Of a stretch of DNA of 41,228 nucleotides, positions 8,860 to 17,998 are shown one piece after another. The position numbers and the translations under genes are program-made. Within the stretch, counting starts at the first letter, position 1; every line of letters begins with the position of its first letter. The stretch is from Gryganskiella cystojenkinii (lineage: Eukaryota; Mortierellomycota; Mortierellomycetes; Mortierellales; Mortierellaceae): NCBI GenBank assembly GCA_015852425.1, contig JAAAIG010000175.1, positions 9,041 through 50,268 on the forward strand, written 5' to 3'. Below the pieces are notes generated by a model that worked only from the letters and a program-made list of their open reading frames with translations, was not told the DNA's origin and made no database searches.

Positions 8860-11800
8860 TCATCCCGCTCCCTGGTCAATCGCCTGCTCCGCCGCTCGTT
8901 CCTCCAACTCGCGTTGATGCTGTTCCTGCAACTGCCGTTGGAGCTCAATCTCTTGCGCCTGAGCAGCGAGTTTCTCTTCAAGTTCTCGGTGCTTCACCTC
9001 CAGGGCTTCGTTTTCTTGCTTGAGCGCGTTCTTCTCACTCACCTCGGCCTCTCGAGCGGCAGCGGCCGCCATCATTTTTTCAACTTCGGATTGTTCAACT
9101 GCGGCGACAGGTGGCGGCGGTGGAGGGGGCGCGGCTGCAGCCTCTGGTTGAGGTGGCACAGGCTTCTCCTGAGGGTTGTCATTGTGATGGTGATTATGGT
9201 GGTGGTGCTTTTTTTCTTGGGCGGTGTTATGGTATTCGTGGCCGTGTCCATGATTATGGTGTCCGTCGCCATGACCATGCCCTTGTGGGTGATGAAAGTG
9301 TTCATGCTCGTAGTGCGCACTCTCATCCAGGTTATAAGGTCCAGCCTGTTCGCGTTCGTGAGTGTCACTGCCAGTCAGTCCCTTTTCATAATCATGGTCA
9401 TCACCATAGTCATCGTGGTCGCCATGAGTGTCGTCATCGTTGTCGACGACTGTGGGATCCTGATAATAAAACTTGCTGTTCTCGGCCTCCTCCTGGACCT
9501 CATGTTGTTCATGATCCGATCGCTTCTCTACCACAATCCTGGCCGACTGAGGCCTGGCCCAAGCCAGGTTCTGTCGCTGACAGACAAACTCCCAACCGCC
9601 CAGGGATCGAACTTTTTCACATTTGGCGCGAGAGCTGAAGTCGGTCCCATAGGCGAGAGGTGAGAGACCGTGCCAGGAGAGCAAAATTGCAAGGACAAAG
9701 AAGAGACCGGTGGTGTATCGCCATTTTTTGGACCAACGTTGCCAAGTCTTGTCGATACGGGACACCAGCAAAAGTATCGAGAAGTAAAGAGCTGGAAGGT
9801 AGTGATGAAGATACAGTTGACGGTGCATAAAGAAGAAGGGGAAGTAATGAATCGCCCATCCGATATAGAATGTTCCTGACGCGACAGCGTAGAATGGTGT
9901 CAAACCTAGCGAAGATAACAATCCCGTGATGTCAATATAGAGTTGGCATACCAAAGCAAAGAGGCAGTCGCTATTTTTTTTATCCCTTACCGAAACGGTC
10001 ACGCTCAGTCATGTTATCAGACTTTGAGCTAATGTACTTGTACACGGACCAAAGGCAGCTAACCATATACCAGATCGCGGCGGTTGAGGAGGCCCACCAG
10101 ACGACCGGGTTGCCCATAAGATAAACGTATTGGTTGGTCTCCTTGCTGCTGTAATAGTTCAATCCTCGGTTCAGGAATGGCCAAGTCCAAGGGCTGGATT
10201 CATCGCTCTTCTTCTTGGTTTGTCCAGAATTAAAGTCATCGAGATGAATGGGCGAGCTGAGATCGTGATGAGTCCACCACATGACTCGGTTGAGTTCGAT
10301 GAACTTTTGCAAAAAGTTCAAAGGTTGGTACGAGATGGACTGGGTTCCATAAGGCACTAGAATCCAGAACCAGGACAAAAGAGGTAGAATTTAGATCATA
10401 GCTCGTTTTAGCAGAAAGGAATGGCAAAGAATAAAATAGAGTACAATTACAGTTGAGGTTCACGTTCTGGTCAATGACAAAGATTGTATTGGCCTTTTGT
10501 CGGTTTCCTTGGATACATCCGACTTCCTGGTAAGTTGAATGAGGTGACTTGAAAACCTTGTGGGACATCAAATAACAATTTAGCTTCTCGTTGAAGAGTC
10601 TAAAGCCCTTGACGGCATGCCACTGCTTGCCCTTCTCCTGCTTTTTGTTCTTGTTCTCCTGGCTAGAGGCTTCCCGATCGCCACTCTCCTCGACAACGAC
10701 CTTCTCTGGTGCACTGGGCTTGACGACTCCGTGCTCGTCCGCCAAGCCGGGGACGGCACCCTCGGGGACAAGTTCCACACGCCAGATGGTCTCCACGCCC
10801 AGTTGTTTGTCATCCCATTTCACTCCACGGACTTCTCGAATAAACGTCTTGTTGGATCCGATAGATGGCAAGTCGTTGATCGCCAGCGCGACCTTGGAAT
10901 AGCAATGTCGCAACCGCAAGGTGTCGCCATCATAGAGGTACGCATCAAAGGGCAAAGCTGGGTTTCGTTTCCTATCGTAGTACAGCTGATTCGTCTTGAC
11001 AGCCAGCTCGGGATCCGAGGGTAGGACCTGCCAACAGGTCAGTTCATCGCCCCACTCGACCAGCTGAATCGCCTGATCTATTTTTCATTTATTTTGTTGT
11101 TCAAAGTAAAAGTTAGACATTTGGAGAAGCATTTTTTTTATATCTCGCTCAATTTTTTTCTTTTCTTACCTATGGTACCCTCACGGGAGTATTCTCCGGG
11201 CATTGAGTGCACCCAACCACCATTCGTGTTGGCATGTCGAATATTGACCCTGGATTCCCATGCAAGATCTATTCACCGTTTGTTCAAATAGTTTTAGAAA
11301 TACATTTCCTTTTTGCCAGTATTTCATTTTGCTCTTTCGAAAAAAAGAAGCTTGTTTCCTTCACTCCTCTTGCACACACACACATACCAGCCATGACCCG
11401 TTTGACATCATGATTCTTTAGCGTCATCTGGAACTGTGGACTGACCCAAGAGTTACCGGATCCCGATTTGGGCAACAATCGGAAATCGATCGCATAGAGA
11501 CCCATGTAGAGCAAGAACGGAAAGATCAACAAACAGAAAAGCAGTGCCGTGAACTGTTTGGAGAAATTCCTCGTGTTGAGATAAAGATGCTTTCGAGATT
11601 CCTGAAGATATTTGAGAACGCAGAGCCCCACAGTCGCGATGGTGAAGAGTCCTACCCATTTGACACTAATAAAGGTTTTTGAAGCCAAAAAAAAGAACGA
11701 AAAAAAAGGATAAGAATAAAAATAAAAATATACATACAGTACACTTTGTATCAGTAAAGTCCAAATTGTTTGTACCTGCTGGACAAGAACAGCGAGAACC

Positions 11801-13808
11801 CGGTCTGGATGAGCCAAGTCCACCATCCTCGCGTAAACGGTCGATTCCGGTGGTTGTAAAAGTTTATCCACGCCAGCATGGTATAACCCATAAACAGCAT
11901 CATAGGCGCGTCCAGCAAAATAAATCGACTCTGCGTGATCAACGCGTTCTCTACAAGCGACAAACAACTGCAAGTTAGTCATTTCGCAACAACAAACACA
12001 TATAAAAAAACAGGCATTTCCTCTTACCAAAGGTCACCAGGATGGCGCAGATTATAGCCGCCTGGGTCGAGTGTCCAGATCGCTTAATGGTGAGGTAGGA
12101 GATCGGGGTGAGACCGACACCACAGACGACTGCAAGCATGCGCATGCCGATGTACGGGACATTCTTTGTGTAAAGTCTAGGATACGGTTTTGTTTGTTAG
12201 TAGAGAACCACAAACAAGAAAGCAAAGCAGAACATTCCTTAGAGAGAGCCAAAAACTTACTTGTTGAGTGCAAAACTAAAGGTGCCATCGTATCCAAGCA
12301 TGTACGCGACCAGGGAAAAGAGCATCTTACCCAGCGGTGGATGCACATCCATAAAGAATTCGCCTTTAAGATAATCCGAGGCAAATCCTCCAAAGTGTTG
12401 TTCGTCAAAGCTAAGAGTAACGAGGAGGATATATGTCGCGTTAGCGACAAATATTAGAAACGTGGAAAATCACTTTTTTTTCATTTCTCGCTCGATCAGT
12501 TCCTAGCCAATTTTCTTATGCATCAAGCACAGTCATTCTTTCAATTCTGCCTTACACAACAGCCGCAGGAATGGCCAATTTCCAAATCCTGACAAAGAAC
12601 GCGATCGTGATCAATACCCCCAAGATAATCCTTTGCCCTCGAACGCTTTCCCAACCTCGTTTCATCAATTGCCGTCGCTTCCACCGCTCATTCTCGGTCA
12701 TGCCTTCATCATCCTCATTGTCGTCATCGTCGTCCTCGTAAGGGTCCGAACTCGGCAGCAACAAATCCCAGTCGTTCAGGATGCCGCTCATTCGCATCAT
12801 TCTAGACGATCCCGCTAGCCCATGGGACCCTTTGGTGCTGCTACTGGACGATTTCTTGCTCATACGTTTCTGTCGAAGGCGTCTGGGGCTCAACTTGCTG
12901 GTACCTAGATCGTTCATATCATCATCTTCGTCGTTATCGGCATCCTGATGCAAAGGTGGCCTGAACGTTGGTTTTTTCCTGGTGAAGAATCCTCCCCCAC
13001 CTCCACTCCCAGACCCTGAGCCTCCAGCCTCAGAGATACTGCCCCGTCGGGACGAGGAGGCACTCGAGAGCGAGGCTGGTCCTTGACCATAGTGAGACCC
13101 GTTCACGCCAGAATCGATGTTCAACGAAGTCTCGGAGGCGTTGCTGTGAGACCGACTGTGTTGTTGGGAGTAGAACTGCTGTTGTTCGTAATGGTGCTGT
13201 TGCTGTTGATGGTGCTCTTGCCCATTATGGTAAGCAGTACTGCTATAGTTATAGGGTACAGAGCTTGAGATCCCCGTCGGTGAATCATACCCGCTACCAT
13301 ACCCTCCATCCTCCATCATACCTCTTCCATTTGCACCACCATTAGCTCCTCGACGTTGATAAGTCGGAAGACCGGCCATGGATTGGCCGACTTGATGATG
13401 GCGGATCGCGACCGGCACCACGGGGGAAGGAAAGCCATTGTTAGCGCTAGAAGAAGACGCATCGGATGCGTACCCGTCGTACCGGCCACTGCCACCTCCA
13501 CCACTAGCGTAGCCTGATCCGGTACCGCGAGAAAAATACCCTTCGGCTCCATGGCCCACTCCTGCTCCGGTACTTCCTGGAGTTCCTGGCTGAGACGAGT
13601 ACGGACTCTGATGTGGACTCTGCTGCTGTTGTTGTTGATGAAGTGGAGACGCAAGGGGTGGCGGAGGAGGAGGGGTCGAGTGCGATTGTCCATGGTAACT
13701 GTGATTCGAATGGACCGAAGAGATACTACTGGTCCTGGATCGGACTCCACTGGCGGTCGTGAACGGCAACTCTGGCGACCTAGAGGGATTGTAACCTCCA
13801 AACGACAT
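8860..13808 (-). CDS. PMT1: Dolichyl-phosphate-mannose protein mannosyltransferase (PMT1-like)
   Basis: Nine exons: 13808-12556, 12410-12261, 12176-12028, 11950-11776, 11665-11388, 11268-11170, 11077-10451, 10356-9991 and 9905-8860. The total is 4143 nt, 1380 aa, and all phases fit. PMTs transfer mannose from dolichyl-phosphate to Ser/Thr of proteins entering the ER. Residues 1-395 are a Ser/Gly/Gln/Asp-rich extension. The first membrane helix precedes the loop with the Asp-Glu motif ([11 protein letters not shown]...[11 protein letters not shown], Asp420-Glu421). Then come the GT39 membrane core, MIR repeats at about 668-912, and the C-terminal helices ([26 protein letters not shown]). The GGFAS and FFMDVHPPL motifs favour the PMT1 subfamily; this is recalled family knowledge, less sure than the PMT call. 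After the last helix comes a tail of about 200 residues: acidic, His-rich ([14 protein letters not shown]), polyproline, then coiled coil. See the out-of-frame continuation downstream. Confidence 0.9.
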
Positions 13809-14740
13809 TGCTTATCGATTTTGCTGCTTGTTTGACGAGAGCTGTAATTATCCTTTTTCTTGGACAGTTGTCCTGAACCGGTCTGAATCGGTCTTTTTAC
13901 TTTTATGTTGTAGGGTGACGACAAAAAGGGTGGGAATGAAAATGAAAGGGAAGAGTAAGAAGGAGAAAAAAGAAAAAGAAAAAGAAAATGAAGGCGCAAG
14001 CAAGAAAGAAGGGTCCCCAAAGGAGTGAGAATGATAAGGGGCATGGAAATCAAAAAAGACCACGACCACGTCAACAAGAACCCGAAGCTGGGTCAGCGTG
14101 GAATCTATGGGGAGGATGAAAAAAAAAAAGAGGAGAGAGAGAGAGTAGCAAACAGGTGGAGAAAGGGGCGGACGAAAGACAATCAATCCCAGCTTGCATC
14201 GAGACACTCAAATCCTGAGAAATAAGGAGGTGGAGGTGCAACCCGCGCGCCTAAAAAATAAATATTTCAGAACATGGGCCTAAAAAGATTATGGTAGGCT
14301 AAATTCTGGTTCTCTTCTCCTTATGGCGACGTCAAGAGCAAAGTGATGCTTTGTCCCCAAGTGACCTCACAATAATAGTCGCTTTTACATTTTTATAACT
14401 CTTGAACCCTTTCAGGCACGTGCCTTCCTCCTCCTTTCACGAGACGAGTCAACAAGAGCCTTTATCCTTCGTCCCGCCCTCCAACCTATCATCAATTGAC
14501 CGTCGACTAGGCATCGTTCTTCCTCATCGTTTGATATTCGTCAACGTTCCACACAACATTGTCCCCCCGACCTCATTTCAATCTTTCTCTCCTTAACCAG
14601 TTTCCCGATGTTCACTTACTCGTCTACGTCAAATTAAGTCCAACCGGCACCCCTTCGTTATATTAAGACTGACTCTCCTACCACTTAGTAGCGTTGGCTC
14701 CCTAGCCTTCTCTCCATAGTTATCACTTACCTCTAACCGT
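13809..14740. promoter_or_regulatory. Upstream region of the PMT gene
   Basis: No supportable gene. At 13,915-14,230 the plus strand is purine-rich (GAAAAAGAAAAAGAAAATG and an A10 run), so the PMT sense strand is CT-rich, typical of fungal promoters and 5' leaders. From about 14,400 the plus strand becomes pyrimidine-rich instead, which suggests a second promoter facing right toward the TATA box at 14,745. Confidence 0.4.
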
Positions 14741-14744
14741 CGCC

Positions 14745-14752
14745 TATATAAG
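14745..14752 (+). promoter_or_regulatory. TATA box
   Basis: TATATAAG sits downstream of a pyrimidine-rich stretch, 71 bp before the ATG at 14816. It is the best TATA match I noticed in the window and implies a rightward transcript through the inverted-repeat region. No initiator element could be confirmed. Confidence 0.4.
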
Positions 14753-14815
14753 ATAGACTTGGGTGAATCTTGGAACGGTGTCAAAACTACCCTCTTCCTT
14801 TTTGATCAGCCCGGT

Positions 14816-15040
14816 ATGCCCTCCTCCTGTACTCCCTTTCATCACTTTCTCTTTTACGATCTTCCTGCTAACTTCTTTATCAAACAAACATCCATCCTTT
14901 TTGATCACCCAGAGTACCCCCCCCCCCCCACCTTGTCTATTTCTGCCAGGACCCTAGGAGAAGTCGCTTGGATTCACGACAAAAGATTTAAGGAACTTGG
15001 AGGTGTCGAATTGGAGTCTGGACAAGATGGGGATGACTGA
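14816..15040 (+). CDS. Small ORF reading into the inverted repeat
   Basis: 74 codons from the first in-frame ATG after the TATA box. The middle (LFDHPEYPPPPTLSISARTLGEV) looks coding-like. The last residues (LGGVELESGQDGDD) are encoded by the left arm of the inverted repeat, and the opposite strand of the right arm encodes nearly the same peptide (LGGVELEFGQDGDG). The ORF contains a C11 run at about 14,920. No known domain. It could be the first exon of a longer gene, a remnant of a mobile element, or chance. Confidence 0.25.
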   Translation: MPSSCTPFHHFLFYDLPANFFIKQTSILFDHPEYPPPPTLSISARTLGEVAWIHDKRFKELGGVELESGQDGDD

Positions 15041-15235
15041 GCCCAAGAATTCGACCTTGTCTGATAAAGCCTTGCCGCGGACCGACCATGCGGCGACCAT
15101 GCGGCGTCCTTCGGCTGTCCACCGCAGTTCATGTCGCCCCCAACAGCACTCTCGCGTCCAGGCTTTACCTGACAAAGGCCAGCCATCCCCATCTTGTCCA
15201 AACTCCAATTCGACACCTCCAAGTTCCTCAAATCC
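14985..15235. repeat. Long imperfect inverted repeat (foldback)
   Basis: Left arm 14985-15038 and right arm 15180-15235 are reverse complements over about 52 nt with only a few differences (core GGAACTTGGAGGTGTCGAAT, then GGACAAGATGGGGATG). The pairing resumes further in: about 15,051-15,080 (GATAAAGCCTTGCCGCG) against 15,150-15,178 (GGTAAAGCCTGGACGCG), after roughly 12 unpaired bases. This leaves a loop of about 70 nt at 15,080-15,150, which contains a short direct repeat (ACCATGCGGCG, twice). A transcript would fold into a hairpin of about 250 nt. No target-site duplication is obvious. Confidence 0.75.
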
Positions 15236-15266
15236 TTGGAGGCCGGAGGACACCATTGACAGTGGC

Positions 15267-15712
15267 ATGATCTGGCTCGAACCCCACTCTTTTCCTGCGT
15301 TGGATTATGCTGCAGAAGTTGCTGAAAATGATGAACCCGTCGCTGACAAACGTTCTTCTCTCCCGGACTATGACCCTACTTATAGCTACCTGCTCGAGCA
15401 CGAACAGTTCCCTGACCTCTATGTGGAGCCCCTTCTCAGCTCTAAACGAGCACGACAACTCTCTTGCACCCCTCCGCGGCATCGATTGCTATCAACCCAG
15501 ATGGTACTGAGGAGATTAGTTGTTCCCAACAATTTCGTGGCGGAGACGACAAACTAGGCAAAAAAAGATTTGCAATTGCACGGCAAGAAATTTTTCCATG
15601 CATCGGGGATCATGCTGACCTTTCGATCGGCGACCTTTGTCTGTTTTCTCCAGCGAGCCGAGACTTTCCGGTGGGTATTGATACATGTCTTTTTTTTTTT
15701 TTTTTACTATGA
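15267..15712 (+). pseudogene. Decayed open frame of unknown origin
   Basis: An ATG at 15267 opens a coding-like acidic sequence (MIWLEPHSFPALDYAAEVAE, later SSLPDYDPTYSYLLEHEQ). Near 15,450-15,475 the coding-like character moves to another frame (ASIAINPDGTEEISCSQQ and onward to SPASRDFPVGIDT), which runs to about 15,690 and into a T16 run. This looks like one protein broken by a frameshift, or two exons without good splice sites. I do not recognise the family. Its place next to the foldback repeat suggests mobile-element debris. Confidence 0.3.
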
Positions 15713-16573
15713 GAGGCGCACAAGATTAAAGTTAGAACCGACCATAGCATACCACTTGCTCGCCTTGATATTTCTTTCAGAATAAAGAGGGCGGAAAAGT
15801 ATAATGAGGCGTATCGATATTGTTATCTCCAACGCGATAGGGTATTTGGCGCATGGATTCCTGGGATGTAGTGTTGGGTAGAAGTTTGTCTCTCGCTCCC
15901 TCCTCCCCTTTCTTATCTCGACAATCATTTTTTGAACAAAAAGGACAAACATGGTTTTTCAGGTCGCACAAAACGTTGGCGTGGCGATTGTGTCGTATCT
16001 GTAAGACCAAAAAAAAAAAAATGCCTGAGCCATGAACAGTGCGCGCTTCGAACAATAACACAAAATGGCCGGCCGCGCCACCCCTTGCCTATCTTTCTTG
16101 AGCATGGACAGCAAGCTTCAGCGACATTTTTCTGTGTTATGGCGTGTAGCTTGTTGACAAGCGTGCACACGTTTTTTGGTCCAATGGTTTTTGTTATGTG
16201 GAAATGGACAGTCAAGTTTTTTTTTTCACCTAAACGGACAACTGGAAAAAATAAAACGTTCGCTCAAGTGGGTGCTGTTGGTAGGTTCAGGTTTATCGTA
16301 TTGATGGTACGTTTCTTCCTAGCCAGGATTGAACTGCAGTACTCGTGTTTTTGTGCCCCTGACTATTTCTTTGAACAGGTTGCTGAGCAAAAATTGTCCC
16401 AAACCATAATGAGAGAAAGAAGAAAAAAGAACGAATAATGAGCATGATGCGTGGGAAAGTTAAAAAAAAAATATACAAGGTCCCTGCATGCCCATCAGTA
16501 ATCACTTCAGGTCGCAAAGCCGGGACTCTGGCAAATCATCCTTTTAATGATGTTCTGTAAGACGTTAAACTGT
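15713..16573. other. Region without a supportable gene
   Basis: It begins just after a T16 tract. It contains several open frames on both strands, but none has a convincing domain, splice pattern or composition. A minus-strand frame at about 15,930-15,970 reads VCPFCSKNDC, which is too short to call a zinc-binding motif. It is probably intergenic or degenerate mobile DNA. Confidence 0.35.
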
Positions 16574-16837
16574 TCAATAATTACCATGCAGAGGGCTCTG
16601 GGAGTAGAGGGGGTTCGCGCTGATATTACGATATACAGCTTGGAGACCCTCTTCATGTTCTGCAGCTAAAGGCAAAGGTCTCTCGATATCAGGGTTGTGT
16701 GGAGTGGTTGGATCACGGGGAGGGTCAGAGTCATCGCTGAAATCAAAGATGTACGGAGCCCAAACGAGCGAGGACCCAATTGGTTCCGTTGTCTCAGTCC
16801 CTCCGTCGTGTGCACAGTTCCAGGAACCGAGGGCCAT
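16574..16837 (-). CDS. Short ORF, possible terminal exon
   Basis: 87 aa from an ATG at 16837, acidic and Pro-rich (APYIFDFSDDSDPPRDPTT), with coding-like composition and no low-complexity bias. Upstream on the same strand, 17,100-17,180 also reads coding-like (SDYVAKFTPFLPSWQPQIKS) and ends at a GCAG|GTAGCT donor, but a stop codon directly precedes it with no acceptor in between. I could not build a phase-consistent gene. No known domain. Confidence 0.22.
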   Translation of the reverse strand: MALGSWNCAHDGGTETTEPIGSSLVWAPYIFDFSDDSDPPRDPTTPHNPDIERPLPLAAEHEEGLQAVYRNISANPLYSQSPLHGNY

Positions 16838-17998
16838 CCAGTAAGGACAGCAGACAATGGACTTGAGCCAGGAGAAAGGCCAAACATGCTATTTTTTTTT
16901 TCATTCAACGTTGGCTCCTCTCGTCTAGTTGACGCCCTTCTCCCTTTTCCCCGCACTCGTCCCCTCCCTCAAAACTCTATTCTATGGGCCGGACTTGAGT
17001 GTTATTTTGTCCGAAGAGAACGAGAGCTAGAACATCCTAGACAAGAGTCGTCTTGGACATTTTTTTTTGTCAACTGAAGAAAAAAGAGCTACCTGCACGT
17101 ACATCGACAGGTACAGGATCAGATTTGATCTGGGGTTGCCAAGAAGGCAAGAAGGGTGTGAATTTTGCCACGTAGTCGGATCAAGCGAGAATCAAAGACC
17201 CAAAAGTTTGAAGCAAGTACCAAGGCTCCAACCCTATGAAAGAGCGAAGAGTTAGGGTGGTAGTGTCAATGACGATGACAAACAACAAATAAACATTATT
17301 AACAGTGCACAAACAAACCCTGACTATGCACCAACCCTTGCAGACACATGTCCATTCTACCGGACAAACACACGCACACAAAGGATCGATAGAAAAAACA
17401 ATCACCCCCTGTAGATTCAAAAGTAGCGCACTCAAAAAGCGCTTGTTCTCGCACAAAAGGCACATCACTCCCCATAAAAGTAAATTTTGATTTTTTCTTC
17501 TGGTTCTTTCGTCTTCATTGACCACTCTCTGTTTGCAAAGCCTTTTGGCACTGAGTCATCTCTTTTCTCTCCTTCACCTATCCCGCCCCATCCATCCATC
17601 CCTCTCTATTCTATTTTGTTTACATCAACTCGTCTTTAGCCGTCTCTCTGTGACACTCGTGCTCGTTCTTGCTTCGCCCCGGCACACACAAGTTTTTACC
17701 ACTCTCAACTTGCAGTCGTCCCCTACGCCAAGCAAAAGAAGGAGCGACAGCCCTTTTGATTTGCCCTCTTTGTTTTCCATTTCACTTACATCCATTCGCA
17801 GTGAGCTGAGCAGGACAGACAAAAAAAAGATCCATCGCATCACAAATATCATTCATCCACACTCCCTGCACTCGCACCCATGACCGTTCGGGAAGGGTAT
17901 GTCTCTCCTTCTCGATATATCTTGCTTCACTGAACAAAACCACAAGGAGGGGTGGTGGCCTGAGCTTGGTGGGACAAACCCAAGTGAACCTCTTTCGT
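16838..17998. promoter_or_regulatory. Upstream region of the Spt23/Mga2-like gene
   Basis: Holds no firm gene. From about 17,500 to 17,880 the plus strand is pyrimidine-rich (CTCTCTTTTC, CATCCATCCATCCCTCTC), as expected for the promoter and 5' leader of the downstream gene. An ATG at 17,880 opens five codons (MTVRE) and then a GGGTATGT donor, so it could be a tiny first coding exon of that gene. Confidence 0.4.

Noticed and set aside
8914..9663. 249-codon plus-strand frame across the PMT tail
   Set aside because: It is the antisense of the His-rich and coiled-coil codons; the Val/Met/Ile-rich translation is a composition artefact.
15255..15295. tRNA B-box-like GGCTCGAACCC
   Set aside because: No matching A box or acceptor stem; it lies in an open frame.
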